From assembly GCF_900249755.1 (NCBI RefSeq), contig NZ_LT976854.1, positions 1,526,927 to 1,590,926 on the forward strand: DNA of 64,000 bases, given 5' to 3'. Under the pieces are notes generated by a model. That model saw nothing but the letters and a program-made list of their open reading frames with translations, did no database searches and had not been told where the DNA came from. Position 1 is the stretch's first letter. Every line of letters begins with the position of its first letter. Positions 56,947 through 64,000 of the stretch are shown here, one piece after another. A program made the translations under genes and the position numbers. Source of the stretch: Cupriavidus taiwanensis. GTDB taxonomy: Bacteria > Pseudomonadota > Gammaproteobacteria > Burkholderiales > Burkholderiaceae.

Positions 56947-58082
56947 CGCAGTCCCAGTCCTTTCGCGATAATCCCGCGCAAAATCTCTCTCGTGCCCCCG
57001 CGCAGCGAGAACGACGGCGCCGCGAGCGTTACCAGGTTCAACACCTGGTCAAACTCGCTGCCGTCGCCAAGCCGGTCAGGGAATACCTCATAGGCAATGT
57101 CGGGCAGCGACTGTTCCAGTAGCGCGCCCTGGTCCTTGACGATGGAGGCGGCTAACGACGGATCCTGACCCTCGGCCAGCATCAGCGCGATGCCCTGCGA
57201 CATTTGCCGCAAGGTGGCATAGCGCGCGATCACCTTGCCAAGCGCCACCGCCTGCTGACGGTTGCCGGCATCGGCGGCATCGAGCATCTCCAGCAACAAC
57301 TGCGTGCTGCTCAGGAAGCGCTCCGCGCCGGAGCGCTCGTACTTCAGCTCGTTGATGACCTGGCTCCAGCCCTTGCCCTCTTCGCCGACGAGGTGGTCGT
57401 CGGGAACAATGACATCGTCGAGGATCACCTCGTTGAAGATGCGCGTGCCCAGTTGCGACACGATCGGGCGCACGGTCACGCCAGGCCGGTCCATCTCGAT
57501 GAAGATCTGGCTCATGCCGGCGTGGCGGTCATCGCCGCGCTCGCTGGTGCGCACCAGTGCCACCATGTAGTGCGCATGGTGGGCACCCGAGGTCCATACC
57601 TTGCGGCCGTTGATCTTCCAGCCGCCTTCCACCCGGGTGCCGCGGGTGCGGATGGAAGCCAGGTCGGAACCCGAGTCCGGCTCGCTCATGCCGATGCAGA
57701 TAAAGGCCTCGCCGCGGCGGATCTGCGGAATGATCTTCGGGGCAAGCTTGTCGCGGCTGTAGCGGATCAGCAGGGGCCCCATCTGCCGGTCCGCGGCCCA
57801 GTGCGCGCCCATCGGCGCGCCCACTGCGAGCAGTTCCTCGAGCATCACATAGCGCTCCAGCATGCTCTTGCCGCCGCCGCCGACCTCGGTCGGCCAAGTC
57901 ATGCCGAGCCAACCCTTCTCCCCCATCTTCTTCGAGAATGCGGGGTCCCGCCCGGCCCAGTTGTGCGCGCGCTCGACGCGGGAATACTTGGTCATGTGCT
58001 CTTTGGCAAACGCCCTGGCTTCCTCGCGCAGCGCTTCGCATTCCGGCGGCAGGTCGCCTACCGAGATGTGCAACGTATCCAT
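56943..58082 (-). CDS. Acyl-CoA dehydrogenase, partner subunit
   Basis: The 379-residue protein has intact substrate and FAD motifs: GMSEPDSGSDLASIR near residue 120, WKINGRKVWTSGAHHAHY near 140 and YERSGAERFLSS near 230. The C-terminal motif is FSLRGGTREILRGIIA, where Gly replaces the usual Glu of EGT, as in heteromeric FadE26/27-like enzymes that use a Glu elsewhere. The start is the ATG at 58082; longer upstream frames extend into the divergent gene and are artefacts. It is the first gene of the leftward operon and sits opposite the CoA-transferase gene, with a dyad operator between. Confidence 0.9.
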   Translation of the reverse strand: MDTLHISVGDLPPECEALREEARAFAKEHMTKYSRVERAHNWAGRDPAFSKKMGEKGWLGMTWPTEVGGGGKSMLERYVMLEELLAVGAPMGAHWAADRQMGPLLIRYSRDKLAPKIIPQIRRGEAFICIGMSEPDSGSDLASIRTRGTRVEGGWKINGRKVWTSGAHHAHYMVALVRTSERGDDRHAGMSQIFIEMDRPGVTVRPIVSQLGTRIFNEVILDDVIVPDDHLVGEEGKGWSQVINELKYERSGAERFLSSTQLLLEMLDAADAGNRQQAVALGKVIARYATLRQMSQGIALMLAEGQDPSLAASIVKDQGALLEQSLPDIAYEVFPDRLGDGSEFDQVLNLVTLAAPSFSLRGGTREILRGIIAKGLGLR

Positions 58083-58094
58083 GTTTATCCTTAC

Positions 58095-58123
58095 TTGCTT
58101 GCGAACAAGCAAAACTTTATAGT
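58095..58123 (+). promoter_or_regulatory. Promoter of the CoA-transferase gene with overlapping dyad operator
   Basis: TTGCTT (58095-58100) and TATAGT (58118-58123) are 17 bp apart. The inverted repeat TTGCTTG-CGAA-CAAGCAA (58095-58112) covers the -35 box and spacer, a typical repressor site. The cluster's TetR regulator is the likely ligand. It lies 13 bp from the divergent dehydrogenase start. Confidence 0.65.
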
Positions 58124-58172
58124 CAATGCATCGAGTCCGCTCTAGGTAATTACGAGGAGAAGCCAGTCCATC

Positions 58173-59360
58173 ATGAAAGCAAGCGACACGACCGACCCGA
58201 CGCAACCTCACGCCACGGTTCCCCGCGGCCCCCTCGCCGGTATCCGCGTGCTGGACCTGACCGCCGTGGTGCTCGGTCCGGTCGCCACGCAGGTGCTGGC
58301 GGACTACGGGGCCGAAGTGATCAAGGTGGAGCCGCCCGAGGGCGACCTGATGCGTGCCAACGGCGTAAGCCGCACGCCCGGCATGAGCTCGACCTTCATG
58401 AATATCAACCGCAACAAGAGCTCGGTCTGCATCGACCTGAAGACGGAGCAAGGCAAGGCGCAGCTGCGCCGGCTGATTGCGCGGTGCGACGTGCTGGTGC
58501 ATAACATCCGCGTCAAGGCGATCCAGCGGCTGTGCTTTGACTACGATGCGGTGGCACAGATCAACCCGGGCATCGTCTACTGCGCCGCCACCGGTTTTGG
58601 CGAGAGCGGCGCCTTTGCCGGCCAGCCTGCGTTCGACGACATCATTCAGGGGGCCTGCGGCCTGGCCCATCTGGTGGGCCACGAGAGCGGCGTACCCGAC
58701 TATCCGCCCACGCTATTGGCCGACAAGATTGCCGGCCTGGCCACGGCCAACGCCATTCTCGGCGCACTGGTGCACAAGGCCCGCACCGGCGAAGGCCAGT
58801 ACGTGGAAGTGCCGATGTTCGAGACTATGGTTGCCTTTACCATGACGGAACACCTGGGCGGCCGTGGTTTCCATCCGCCCATCGGCGATGCCGGCTATGC
58901 GCGCCTGCTCAAGGGCGGGCGCAAGCCCTCGCCGACACGGGATGGCTATATCGCCGTGCTGCCCTACACGGAGCAGCACTGGAAGGCCTTCTTCCACCGC
59001 TTCGGGCGCGGCGAGTTCATCGAACAGTTCAATATCAGCAGCCGCATCGAGCGCAACAAGAACATCCAGGCAATCTACGCGGAGTTGCGAAATATCACCG
59101 CGCAATACACCACCCAGGAAATGATCGACGTTTGCCGGGAGATGGACATCCCGGTCGCGCAGATGTACTCGATCGACACTATCCAGAACCATCCCCAGGT
59201 GCAGAGCATCGGCTTGTTCCAGACCATGACGCACCCCACCGAAGGCGAAGTGGTGACGACCCGGCCGACTGCGCTTTTTTCGAGAACGCCTGCATCCATC
59301 TATAAGGCCGCTCCCAATCTGGGCGAGGATACCGAACGTATCCTGAATCCCGCGCTGTGA
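58173..59360 (+). CDS. Class III (CaiB/BaiF) CoA-transferase
   Basis: The 395-residue protein has the entry motif IRVLDLTAVVLGPVATQVLADYGAEVIKVE (LDLTAVVLGP and LADYGAEVIKVE), then FMNINRNKSSVCIDL, CDVLVHNIRVKAIQRL and YDPP-type SGVPDYPPTLLADKIAGLA. The Asp of LLADK probably corresponds to the family's catalytic Asp (tentative). It would activate the acid imported by the cluster's Bug system by CoA transfer, feeding the dehydrogenases encoded divergently. It is 41% of the way between the operator and a GAF gene, alone on its strand, and no acyl-CoA ligase is present to substitute for it. Confidence 0.93.
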   Translation: MKASDTTDPTQPHATVPRGPLAGIRVLDLTAVVLGPVATQVLADYGAEVIKVEPPEGDLMRANGVSRTPGMSSTFMNINRNKSSVCIDLKTEQGKAQLRRLIARCDVLVHNIRVKAIQRLCFDYDAVAQINPGIVYCAATGFGESGAFAGQPAFDDIIQGACGLAHLVGHESGVPDYPPTLLADKIAGLATANAILGALVHKARTGEGQYVEVPMFETMVAFTMTEHLGGRGFHPPIGDAGYARLLKGGRKPSPTRDGYIAVLPYTEQHWKAFFHRFGRGEFIEQFNISSRIERNKNIQAIYAELRNITAQYTTQEMIDVCREMDIPVAQMYSIDTIQNHPQVQSIGLFQTMTHPTEGEVVTTRPTALFSRTPASIYKAAPNLGEDTERILNPAL

Positions 59361-59446
59361 CGCGACGGGCGTATCCAACAACACTCCCACACAGGGCAAT
59401 GCAAGCCTGTCATGCCAGCGCCGGGCAGCGGTACCAGGCGCTGCCG

Positions 59447-59959
59447 TCAGCCTTGCGCCGCCAGCCAGTCGCGCACGGCGGCCGCGGCCAGCGCGGCCAG
59501 CACACGCAACGCCGCTAGCTCCGCCGGCGACCATGCGGAGCGATCCGCCAGATAGTTGAAGGTGCCTGTCACGCGCGACTGGTAGCACAGCGGCACATTG
59601 ACCACCGCCGTGCAGCCCAGCTCGCGAATAACCTGCACGTCATCGAACACCGCCGCCAGCGCGGCGTCGCCCTCGCCAACAAAAAGCTCACCGCGTTCCA
59701 GCAGCTGGCGCCGCCAGGGGCTGTCGCCCTTCGACTTGCGTCCGCCGACCGGGTACGCGGATGGGTGAGAAGACCACAGGCGTTCGATCTGGGCCGGCCC
59801 GGCGTGCCAGGCGTTGATGGTCAGCAGGCCCGGCCCGAGCGCCTGCAGGGTGGCGGCGCCGATCGCGTCGAACGCGGCGCCGGGATCGCTGGCCTGCTGC
59901 AGCTGGTCGCACAGCATGTTGGCCGCGGCCACCAGCGAGGCGGTGCGCAGCAGGCTCAT
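59447..59959 (-). CDS. GAF-domain protein
   Basis: The 170-residue protein consists of one GAF domain with an N-terminal helix (LLRTASLVAAANMLCDQLQQA). GAF features are ATLQALGPGLLTINAWHAG and the conserved VIRELGCTAVVNVPLCYQSRVTGTFNYL. No output domain is attached, so it may bind a small ligand and act by protein contact or as an enzyme. It is translated directly after the Bug gene (stop and start separated by one base) in the gamma-glutamyltransferase operon, an unusual companion that suggests sensing or handling of the same substrate. Confidence 0.85.
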   Translation of the reverse strand: MSLLRTASLVAAANMLCDQLQQASDPGAAFDAIGAATLQALGPGLLTINAWHAGPAQIERLWSSHPSAYPVGGRKSKGDSPWRRQLLERGELFVGEGDAALAAVFDDVQVIRELGCTAVVNVPLCYQSRVTGTFNYLADRSAWSPAELAALRVLAALAAAAVRDWLAAQG

Positions 59960-59960
59960 G

Positions 59961-60938
59961 TCATTCCCCCTTGATGCCGAGTTCGCGGATCAGCTTGCCG
60001 TAGCGGTCGGCATCGCGCTGCAGGATGGCGCCGAATTGCTGCGGCGTGGAGGTCGCGGTCTCGACGCCGATGGCGTTCATCTTGGACCTGACCTCGGGCA
60101 GCGACATCACCGCGTTGATCTCGCGGTTCAGGCGCGCGGCCAGTTCGGCCGGCATCCCCTTCGGACCGAAGGCACCGTACCAGACCGCCAGTTCATAGCC
60201 TGGCACCGTTTCGGCGACGGTCGGCACATTGGGCAGCAATGGCGAGCGCTTGCCCTCGGTGACGGCCAGCAGGCGCAGCTTGCCGCCCTTCACGTGCGGC
60301 AGCGTCTGGGTACCCGCGGAGAACAGCAGCTGGGTCTGGCCCGCCACGGTATCGACCACTGCGGGTGCGCCGCCCTTGTACGGCACGTGCAGCATCTGCA
60401 CGCCGGCCATCTTCTCGAACAGCACCGCGCTCAGGTGATTGGTCGAGCCGGGGCCGGCGCTGGCGTAGGCCAGCTTGCCGGGATTGGCCCTGGCGTAGGC
60501 GATCAGTTCCTTGACGTTCTGCGCCGGCACCGACGGGTGCACCACCAGCGTGTTGGTCACGTAGGCCAGCAGGCCCAGCGGCGTGAAGTCTTCCACGCCG
60601 CGGAACGGCATGTTGGGCATCAGCGCCGGGTTCATGGCGTGGGTACTCATCGAACCGACCAGCAGCGTGTAGCCGTCGGGCCGCGCGCGCGCCACCATGG
60701 CCGAGCCGATATTGCCCGAGGCCCCGGGCTTGTTGTCGACGATCACCGGCTGGCCGAGCGAGCGCGTCAGATGCTCGGACAGCACGCGCGCCAGGATATC
60801 GGTCGAGCCGCCGGCGGCCCACGGCACGATCAGCGTGATCGGCTTCTGCGGCCAGCTGTCGGCCGCGCGCGCGGCGCCGCTCAGGCACATCGCCAGCGCG
60901 GCCATGCCGCCCAGCAGGGTCTTGGTCATCCATCGCAT
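59961..60938 (-). CDS. Bug-family periplasmic solute-binding protein, orphan
   Basis: The 325-residue protein has a Sec signal peptide (KTLLGGMAALAMCLSGAARA, cleaved before ADSWP). Bug motifs are WPQKPITLIVPWAAGGSTDI, VIVDNKPGASGNIG, MLHVPYKGGAPAVVDTVAG and VPTVAETVPGYE. A GAGGAA site precedes the ATG at 60938; longer upstream frames lie inside the gamma-glutamyltransferase gene and are shadows. The gene order of hydrolase, Bug, GAF suggests uptake of a gamma-glutamyl or related amide compound or its product (inference). Confidence 0.92.
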   Translation of the reverse strand: MRWMTKTLLGGMAALAMCLSGAARAADSWPQKPITLIVPWAAGGSTDILARVLSEHLTRSLGQPVIVDNKPGASGNIGSAMVARARPDGYTLLVGSMSTHAMNPALMPNMPFRGVEDFTPLGLLAYVTNTLVVHPSVPAQNVKELIAYARANPGKLAYASAGPGSTNHLSAVLFEKMAGVQMLHVPYKGGAPAVVDTVAGQTQLLFSAGTQTLPHVKGGKLRLLAVTEGKRSPLLPNVPTVAETVPGYELAVWYGAFGPKGMPAELAARLNREINAVMSLPEVRSKMNAIGVETATSTPQQFGAILQRDADRYGKLIRELGIKGE

Positions 60939-60996
60939 GGTGTGATTCCTCCGTCTTCGTGTCTGTCTATCTTTTTTGGGGTGACCTGGTAACGCA

Positions 60997-62826
60997 TCAG
61001 CGCCCGGCGGCATAGCCCTGCATGCCGCGCGGATTGGCGCCGGCGCGCAGCACCAGCCGGCCCCGGGCGTCGAACTGGCGCGAGCACGCCGACATGCGGC
61101 CCTCGGACCACGGCTCGCCCACGCGCACGTCGTGGCCGCGCGCGCGCAGCGCCGCGAGCGTGCTTTCCGGGAAGCGCGATTCGATGCTGATGCGGTTGAG
61201 CACGGTCTGGCGCGGCCAGAACGAAGCCGGGAAGTGGTCGACATGCCAGGCCGGCGCGTCGATCGCCTCCTGCAGGTTCATGCCATGCACGGCATGGCGC
61301 AGGAAGAACGCCAGCGACCACTGGTCCTGCTGGTCGCCGCCGGGCGTGCCGAACACCATGTAGGGTTCGCCGTCGCGCAGTGCCAGCGACGGCGACAACG
61401 TGGTGCAAGGCCGCTTGCCGGGCGCCAGGGTATTGGGCAGGCCCGGCTCAAGCCACGTCATCTGCAGGCGGGTGTTCAGCGCAAAGCCGAGCGCCGGGAT
61501 GGTCGGGCTCGACGACAGCCATCCGCCCGACGGCGTAGCGGCGACCATGTTGCCGTGGCGGTCGATCACGTCGATATGGCAGGTATCGCCGACAAAGAGC
61601 TCCTGTTCGGCCCATTCGGCGACCGGCGGCAGTTCGGCAAACGTCGGCTCGCCCACGCCGAAGCGCACGTCGGCGCGCTGCAGCGTGCGCGTGGCCGCGG
61701 CCAGGTCTGGCAGGCGCGGCGCAACGCCGTTGACCGTACCCGGCTCGATCGATTGCGCCGCCTGCGCGCCGATGCACTGCGCGCGCGCGGCCAGGTAGCC
61801 GTCGTCCAGCAAACCCGCCAGCGGGCTGGCGGCGAAATGCGGATCGCCGTACCACGCCAGCCGGTCGGCCATGGCCAGCTTGGCGGCCTCGGCAATGCGG
61901 TGCACGAACTCCGGCGATTCCGGCGCATATTGCTCGAGGCCGGCATGGCGCAGCATGCCAAGTTGCTGCAGGAACACCGGCCCCTGGCTCCAGATGCCGC
62001 ACTTGGCAACGGTATAGCGGCCGAAATCCAGGGTCACCGGGGTTTCGGTCTCGGCCGTCCAGCCGGCCATGTCTTCGAAGCGCAGCAGGCCGGCGTGCTT
62101 GTCGCCGGTGGTGTCGCGCACCGGCGTATCGCGGCAGTACGCATCGATCTCCTGCGCGACGAAGCCGCGGTACCAGCAGTCCAGCGCCGCGTCGATCTGC
62201 CCGGTGCGGGTATCGCTGCGGCGCTGCGCCTCTTCGACGATGCGCGTATAGGTAGCGGCCAGCACCGGCAGCGTATGCAGGCTGCCGGGGCGCGGCACCT
62301 TGCCGTCGGGCAGCCAGGTCTGGGCAGAGCTGTGCCATTCATCGCGGAACAGCGCCTGCACTGCCAGGATCGCGCGCACGATGCGCGGCACTAGTGGAAA
62401 GCCGTCGCGCGCATAGCCGATGGCGGGCGCCAGCACATCGGCGAGCGACCAGGTGCCATGCTCGCGCAGCATGGTCAGCCATGCGCCGAAGGCGCCGGGC
62501 ACGGCGGCCGGTATCAGGCCGATGCCGGGCACCAGGTCCAGGCCCATGGCGCGCAGCGCGGCGGGATCGGCCAGCGCCGGCGCCGGGCCCTGCCCGCATA
62601 CCGAGCGCATGGCGCGCTCGCGCTCGCTCCAGTACAGGATCGGCACTTCGCCGCCGGGGCCGTTCAGGTGCGGCTCGACCACCTGCAGCACAAAGCCCGC
62701 GGCGACTGCGGCGTCGAAGGCGTTGCCGCCGCGCTCCAGCACGCCCATGGCGGTCTGCGTGGCCAGCCAGTGCGTGGAAGCCGCAACGCCAAAGGTGCCA
62801 ACAATCTCGGGACGGGTGGTGAACAT
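60997..62826 (-). CDS. Gamma-glutamyltransferase family hydrolase (Ntn-type)
   Basis: The 609-residue protein contains the large-subunit start ASTHWLATQTAMGVLERGGNAFDAAVAAGFVLQV (ASTHWLATQ... AFDAAVAAGF) and the small-subunit autocleavage site GDTCHIDVIDRHGNMVAATPSGG, whose Thr (DTCH) would be the nucleophile. Downstream TLSPSLALRDGEPYMVFGTPGGDQQDQW is the binding loop in GGT-like acylases. No signal peptide is visible, so it is probably cytoplasmic, unlike classical periplasmic GGT. Cephalosporin/glutaryl-acylase-like relatives have similar architecture. An AGGAG site precedes the ATG. It is transcribed divergently from a LysR regulator. Confidence 0.9.
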   Translation of the reverse strand: MFTTRPEIVGTFGVAASTHWLATQTAMGVLERGGNAFDAAVAAGFVLQVVEPHLNGPGGEVPILYWSERERAMRSVCGQGPAPALADPAALRAMGLDLVPGIGLIPAAVPGAFGAWLTMLREHGTWSLADVLAPAIGYARDGFPLVPRIVRAILAVQALFRDEWHSSAQTWLPDGKVPRPGSLHTLPVLAATYTRIVEEAQRRSDTRTGQIDAALDCWYRGFVAQEIDAYCRDTPVRDTTGDKHAGLLRFEDMAGWTAETETPVTLDFGRYTVAKCGIWSQGPVFLQQLGMLRHAGLEQYAPESPEFVHRIAEAAKLAMADRLAWYGDPHFAASPLAGLLDDGYLAARAQCIGAQAAQSIEPGTVNGVAPRLPDLAAATRTLQRADVRFGVGEPTFAELPPVAEWAEQELFVGDTCHIDVIDRHGNMVAATPSGGWLSSSPTIPALGFALNTRLQMTWLEPGLPNTLAPGKRPCTTLSPSLALRDGEPYMVFGTPGGDQQDQWSLAFFLRHAVHGMNLQEAIDAPAWHVDHFPASFWPRQTVLNRISIESRFPESTLAALRARGHDVRVGEPWSEGRMSACSRQFDARGRLVLRAGANPRGMQGYAAGR

Positions 62827-62865
62827 GGGGATGCTCCTGTGATGCCGGCCAGTATAGGTTTGCCG

Positions 62866-62893
62866 AATAACCAGATGCGCCTGTTTGGTTATT
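62866..62893. promoter_or_regulatory. Candidate LysR-type operator 1
   Basis: AATAACCA-12 bp-TGGTTATT is a perfect 8-bp inverted repeat in the gap between the divergent gamma-glutamyltransferase and LysR genes. It is 40 bp upstream of the hydrolase start. Confidence 0.55.
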
Positions 62894-62897
62894 GTGG

Positions 62898-62915
62898 TAT
62901 TACCATCCGGTAATA
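62898..62915. promoter_or_regulatory. Candidate LysR-type operator 2
   Basis: TATTACC-ATCC-GGTAATA is a perfect 7-4-7 palindrome immediately next to operator 1 and 44 bp from the LysR start. The AT-rich block stands out in this GC-rich sequence. Confidence 0.55.
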
Positions 62916-62958
62916 ATTTCACCGCGCCCCGCTAGCGCGCCCGTCGTCGCAAGCCCCC

Positions 62959-63909
62959 ATGTCCGTCGCCCCCGACAAGCTGGTCCACAACCTGGTATCG
63001 CGCCTGCGCCTGCGGCACCTGCCGCTGCTGCTCGCGCTGGCGCGGCAGCGCTCGGTGTCGCGCGTGGCGGCCGAGCTCAACCTGTCGCAACCGGCCGTCA
63101 CCAAGACCCTGCGCGAGATCGAAGACATCTTCATGGTGCCGCTGTTCACCCGCACCCGGCGCGGACTGGAGCCCACGCCCACCGGCCACGCGGTGCTGGC
63201 GCATGCCAGGCTGACCCTGGCCGACGCTGATGCGCTCGGGCGCGAACTGGCGGCGATCGAAGCGGGGCTGTCGGGCCGGCTGCGCCTCGGCGTGATTCCC
63301 TACATCAGCCGCAGCGTGCTCGACACGGCCTGCACCTTCGGGCTGGCGCAGACCCCGCGGGTATCGGTGCTGGTGCGCGAAGGCACCACCGACGAGCTGG
63401 TCAGCGCGCTGCGCGAGCATGAGCTGGACTGCGTCATCGCGCGCACCTTCTTTGCGCCGGGCGCGGACATCGTGCAGCAAGCGCTGTATCGCGAAGAGCC
63501 GGCACTGGTCGTGCCCACCGCGGCCGCCACGCGGCTGTCGCGCGGCGCGCTCGACTGGCACCAGCTGGCCGAACGCGACTGGATCCTGCCGCCACCCAAC
63601 ACGCCGATCCGGCGCACCATCAATACCATCTTCGCGGTGGCGGGCGTGGCGCAGCCCACGCCGATCGTCGAGACCTATTCGATCAAGACCATGGCCACGC
63701 TGATGCGCAAGCATCCGGCGGCGACAACCATCGTACCCAGGGCGGTCGCTGGCGAACTGGCCGAGGCCAGGGGGGCGGTGGCGCTGCCGCATGCGCTGAG
63801 CTGGGATTTGCCGCCGGTAGGCGTGATGTGGCGGCGCCAGCCGGTGGAGGACGATGTGGTGGCAGCGCTGGTGGCCTGCCTGCGCGCGCTGCCGGCAGAC
63901 CTCGCCTAG
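62959..63909 (+). CDS. LysR-family transcriptional regulator
   Basis: The 316-residue protein has the LysR helix-turn-helix in RHLPLLLALARQRSVSRVAAELNLSQPAVTKTLREIE (about residues 20-55, motifs ALARQRSVSRVAAELNLSQ and PAVTKTLRE). The wing is PLFTRTRRGLEPT, and two periplasmic-binding-like lobes start at LRLGVIPYISRSV near residue 110. It resembles the PcaQ/GbpR-like branch with a long N-terminus. Divergent from the gamma-glutamyltransferase operon and bordered by two palindromes, it most likely activates that operon in response to a small carboxylate or amide. Confidence 0.93.
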   Translation: MSVAPDKLVHNLVSRLRLRHLPLLLALARQRSVSRVAAELNLSQPAVTKTLREIEDIFMVPLFTRTRRGLEPTPTGHAVLAHARLTLADADALGRELAAIEAGLSGRLRLGVIPYISRSVLDTACTFGLAQTPRVSVLVREGTTDELVSALREHELDCVIARTFFAPGADIVQQALYREEPALVVPTAAATRLSRGALDWHQLAERDWILPPPNTPIRRTINTIFAVAGVAQPTPIVETYSIKTMATLMRKHPAATTIVPRAVAGELAEARGAVALPHALSWDLPPVGVMWRRQPVEDDVVAALVACLRALPADLA

Positions 63910-63957
63910 CCCGCGGCTCGCGCCCGGACCACGCCTGCGCCCGCTGAGCGCTACTGA

Positions 63958-64000
63958 CTAATTCCGCGTCAACACCCGCACCGGCCCCCGCCGCTCCAGC
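63958..64000 (-). CDS. C-terminal end of a leftward gene cut by the window edge (tentative)
   Basis: The last 43 bases can be read on the minus strand as LERRGPVRVLTRN followed by TAG. Codon third positions fit coding use. With only 13 residues visible no family can be assigned. Confidence 0.3.
   Translation of the reverse strand, partial: LERRGPVRVLTRN

Noticed and set aside
58083-58682. 200-codon N-terminal extension of the acyl-CoA dehydrogenase gene at 56943
   Set aside because: The extension lies antisense to the CoA-transferase gene. The family start (MDTLHISVGDLPPE) is at 58082 with the promoter-operator region just beyond.

Overview
The window is GC-rich, densely coded DNA (codon third positions almost always G or C) with no rRNA, tRNA, CRISPR, phage or insertion-sequence genes visible. 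The gene families point to a beta-proteobacterium of the Burkholderiales, most likely Cupriavidus or a close relative. The pointers are several orphan Bug-type solute-binding proteins, a PhnR/PhnS2-T2-U2/PhnW-PhnY-PhnA phosphonate locus, and a 506-residue acetaldehyde dehydrogenase of the AcoD/ExaC type behind a sigma-54 promoter. The genus is inferred; no marker gene is present.

Layout, left half. 1-1481: alpha/beta hydrolase (cut by the window edge) and isochorismatase-like hydrolase. 1815-4201: NADP-glutamate dehydrogenase gdhA (GTG start) and a DeoR regulator. 4458-17164: a divergent 2-aminoethylphosphonate (AEP) locus. phnR-phnA-phnY run leftward; transporter phnS2-T2-U2, phnW, an EamA exporter-like gene and a DAO/GcvT-type flavoprotein run rightward. 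PhnW, PhnY and PhnA together convert AEP to phosphonoacetaldehyde, phosphonoacetate, then acetate and phosphate. 17478-22161: periplasmic molybdenum aldehyde oxidoreductase (Tat-exported large subunit, 2Fe-2S subunit, triheme cytochrome c). 22565-25638: sigma-54-controlled aldehyde dehydrogenase, zinc alcohol dehydrogenase and a DUF779 protein. 25721-38921: housekeeping and accessory genes, including a class A PBP, an ArsB/NhaD-like permease, folE next to a BLUF photoreceptor, small zinc-ribbon and hypothetical genes, a response regulator with a hybrid kinase, and an EmrB-type MFS pump.

Layout, right half. It is organised as catabolic islands, each with its own regulator and a Bug periplasmic binding protein. 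39126-41984: IclR-SDR-Bug. 42224-44026: three exported small proteins (CMD, cupin, cyclophilin-like). 44173-52314 with the IclR gene to 53068: a seven-gene leftward operon (MmgE/PrpD, MaoC, acyl-CoA dehydrogenase, MaoC, CoA-transferase, CitE-like lyase, Bug) divergent from a second CitE-like lyase. This set would suit a C4/C5 dicarboxylic acid CoA-thioester pathway such as mesaconate or methylmalyl-CoA cleavage (inference). 53186-59360: TetR, Bug, enoyl-CoA hydratase and two unlike acyl-CoA dehydrogenases, divergent from a CoA-transferase. 59447-63909: GAF protein, Bug and gamma-glutamyltransferase-like hydrolase, divergent from a LysR regulator.

Regulatory structure is unusually readable. 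There are perfect or near-perfect palindromes in the divergent intergenic regions (8104-8195, 51230-51280, 58095-58112, 62866-62915), a sigma-54 promoter with two upstream dyads (22382-22498), and a dispersed REP-like palindromic element at four intergenic sites (4308, 13561, 22194, 38956).
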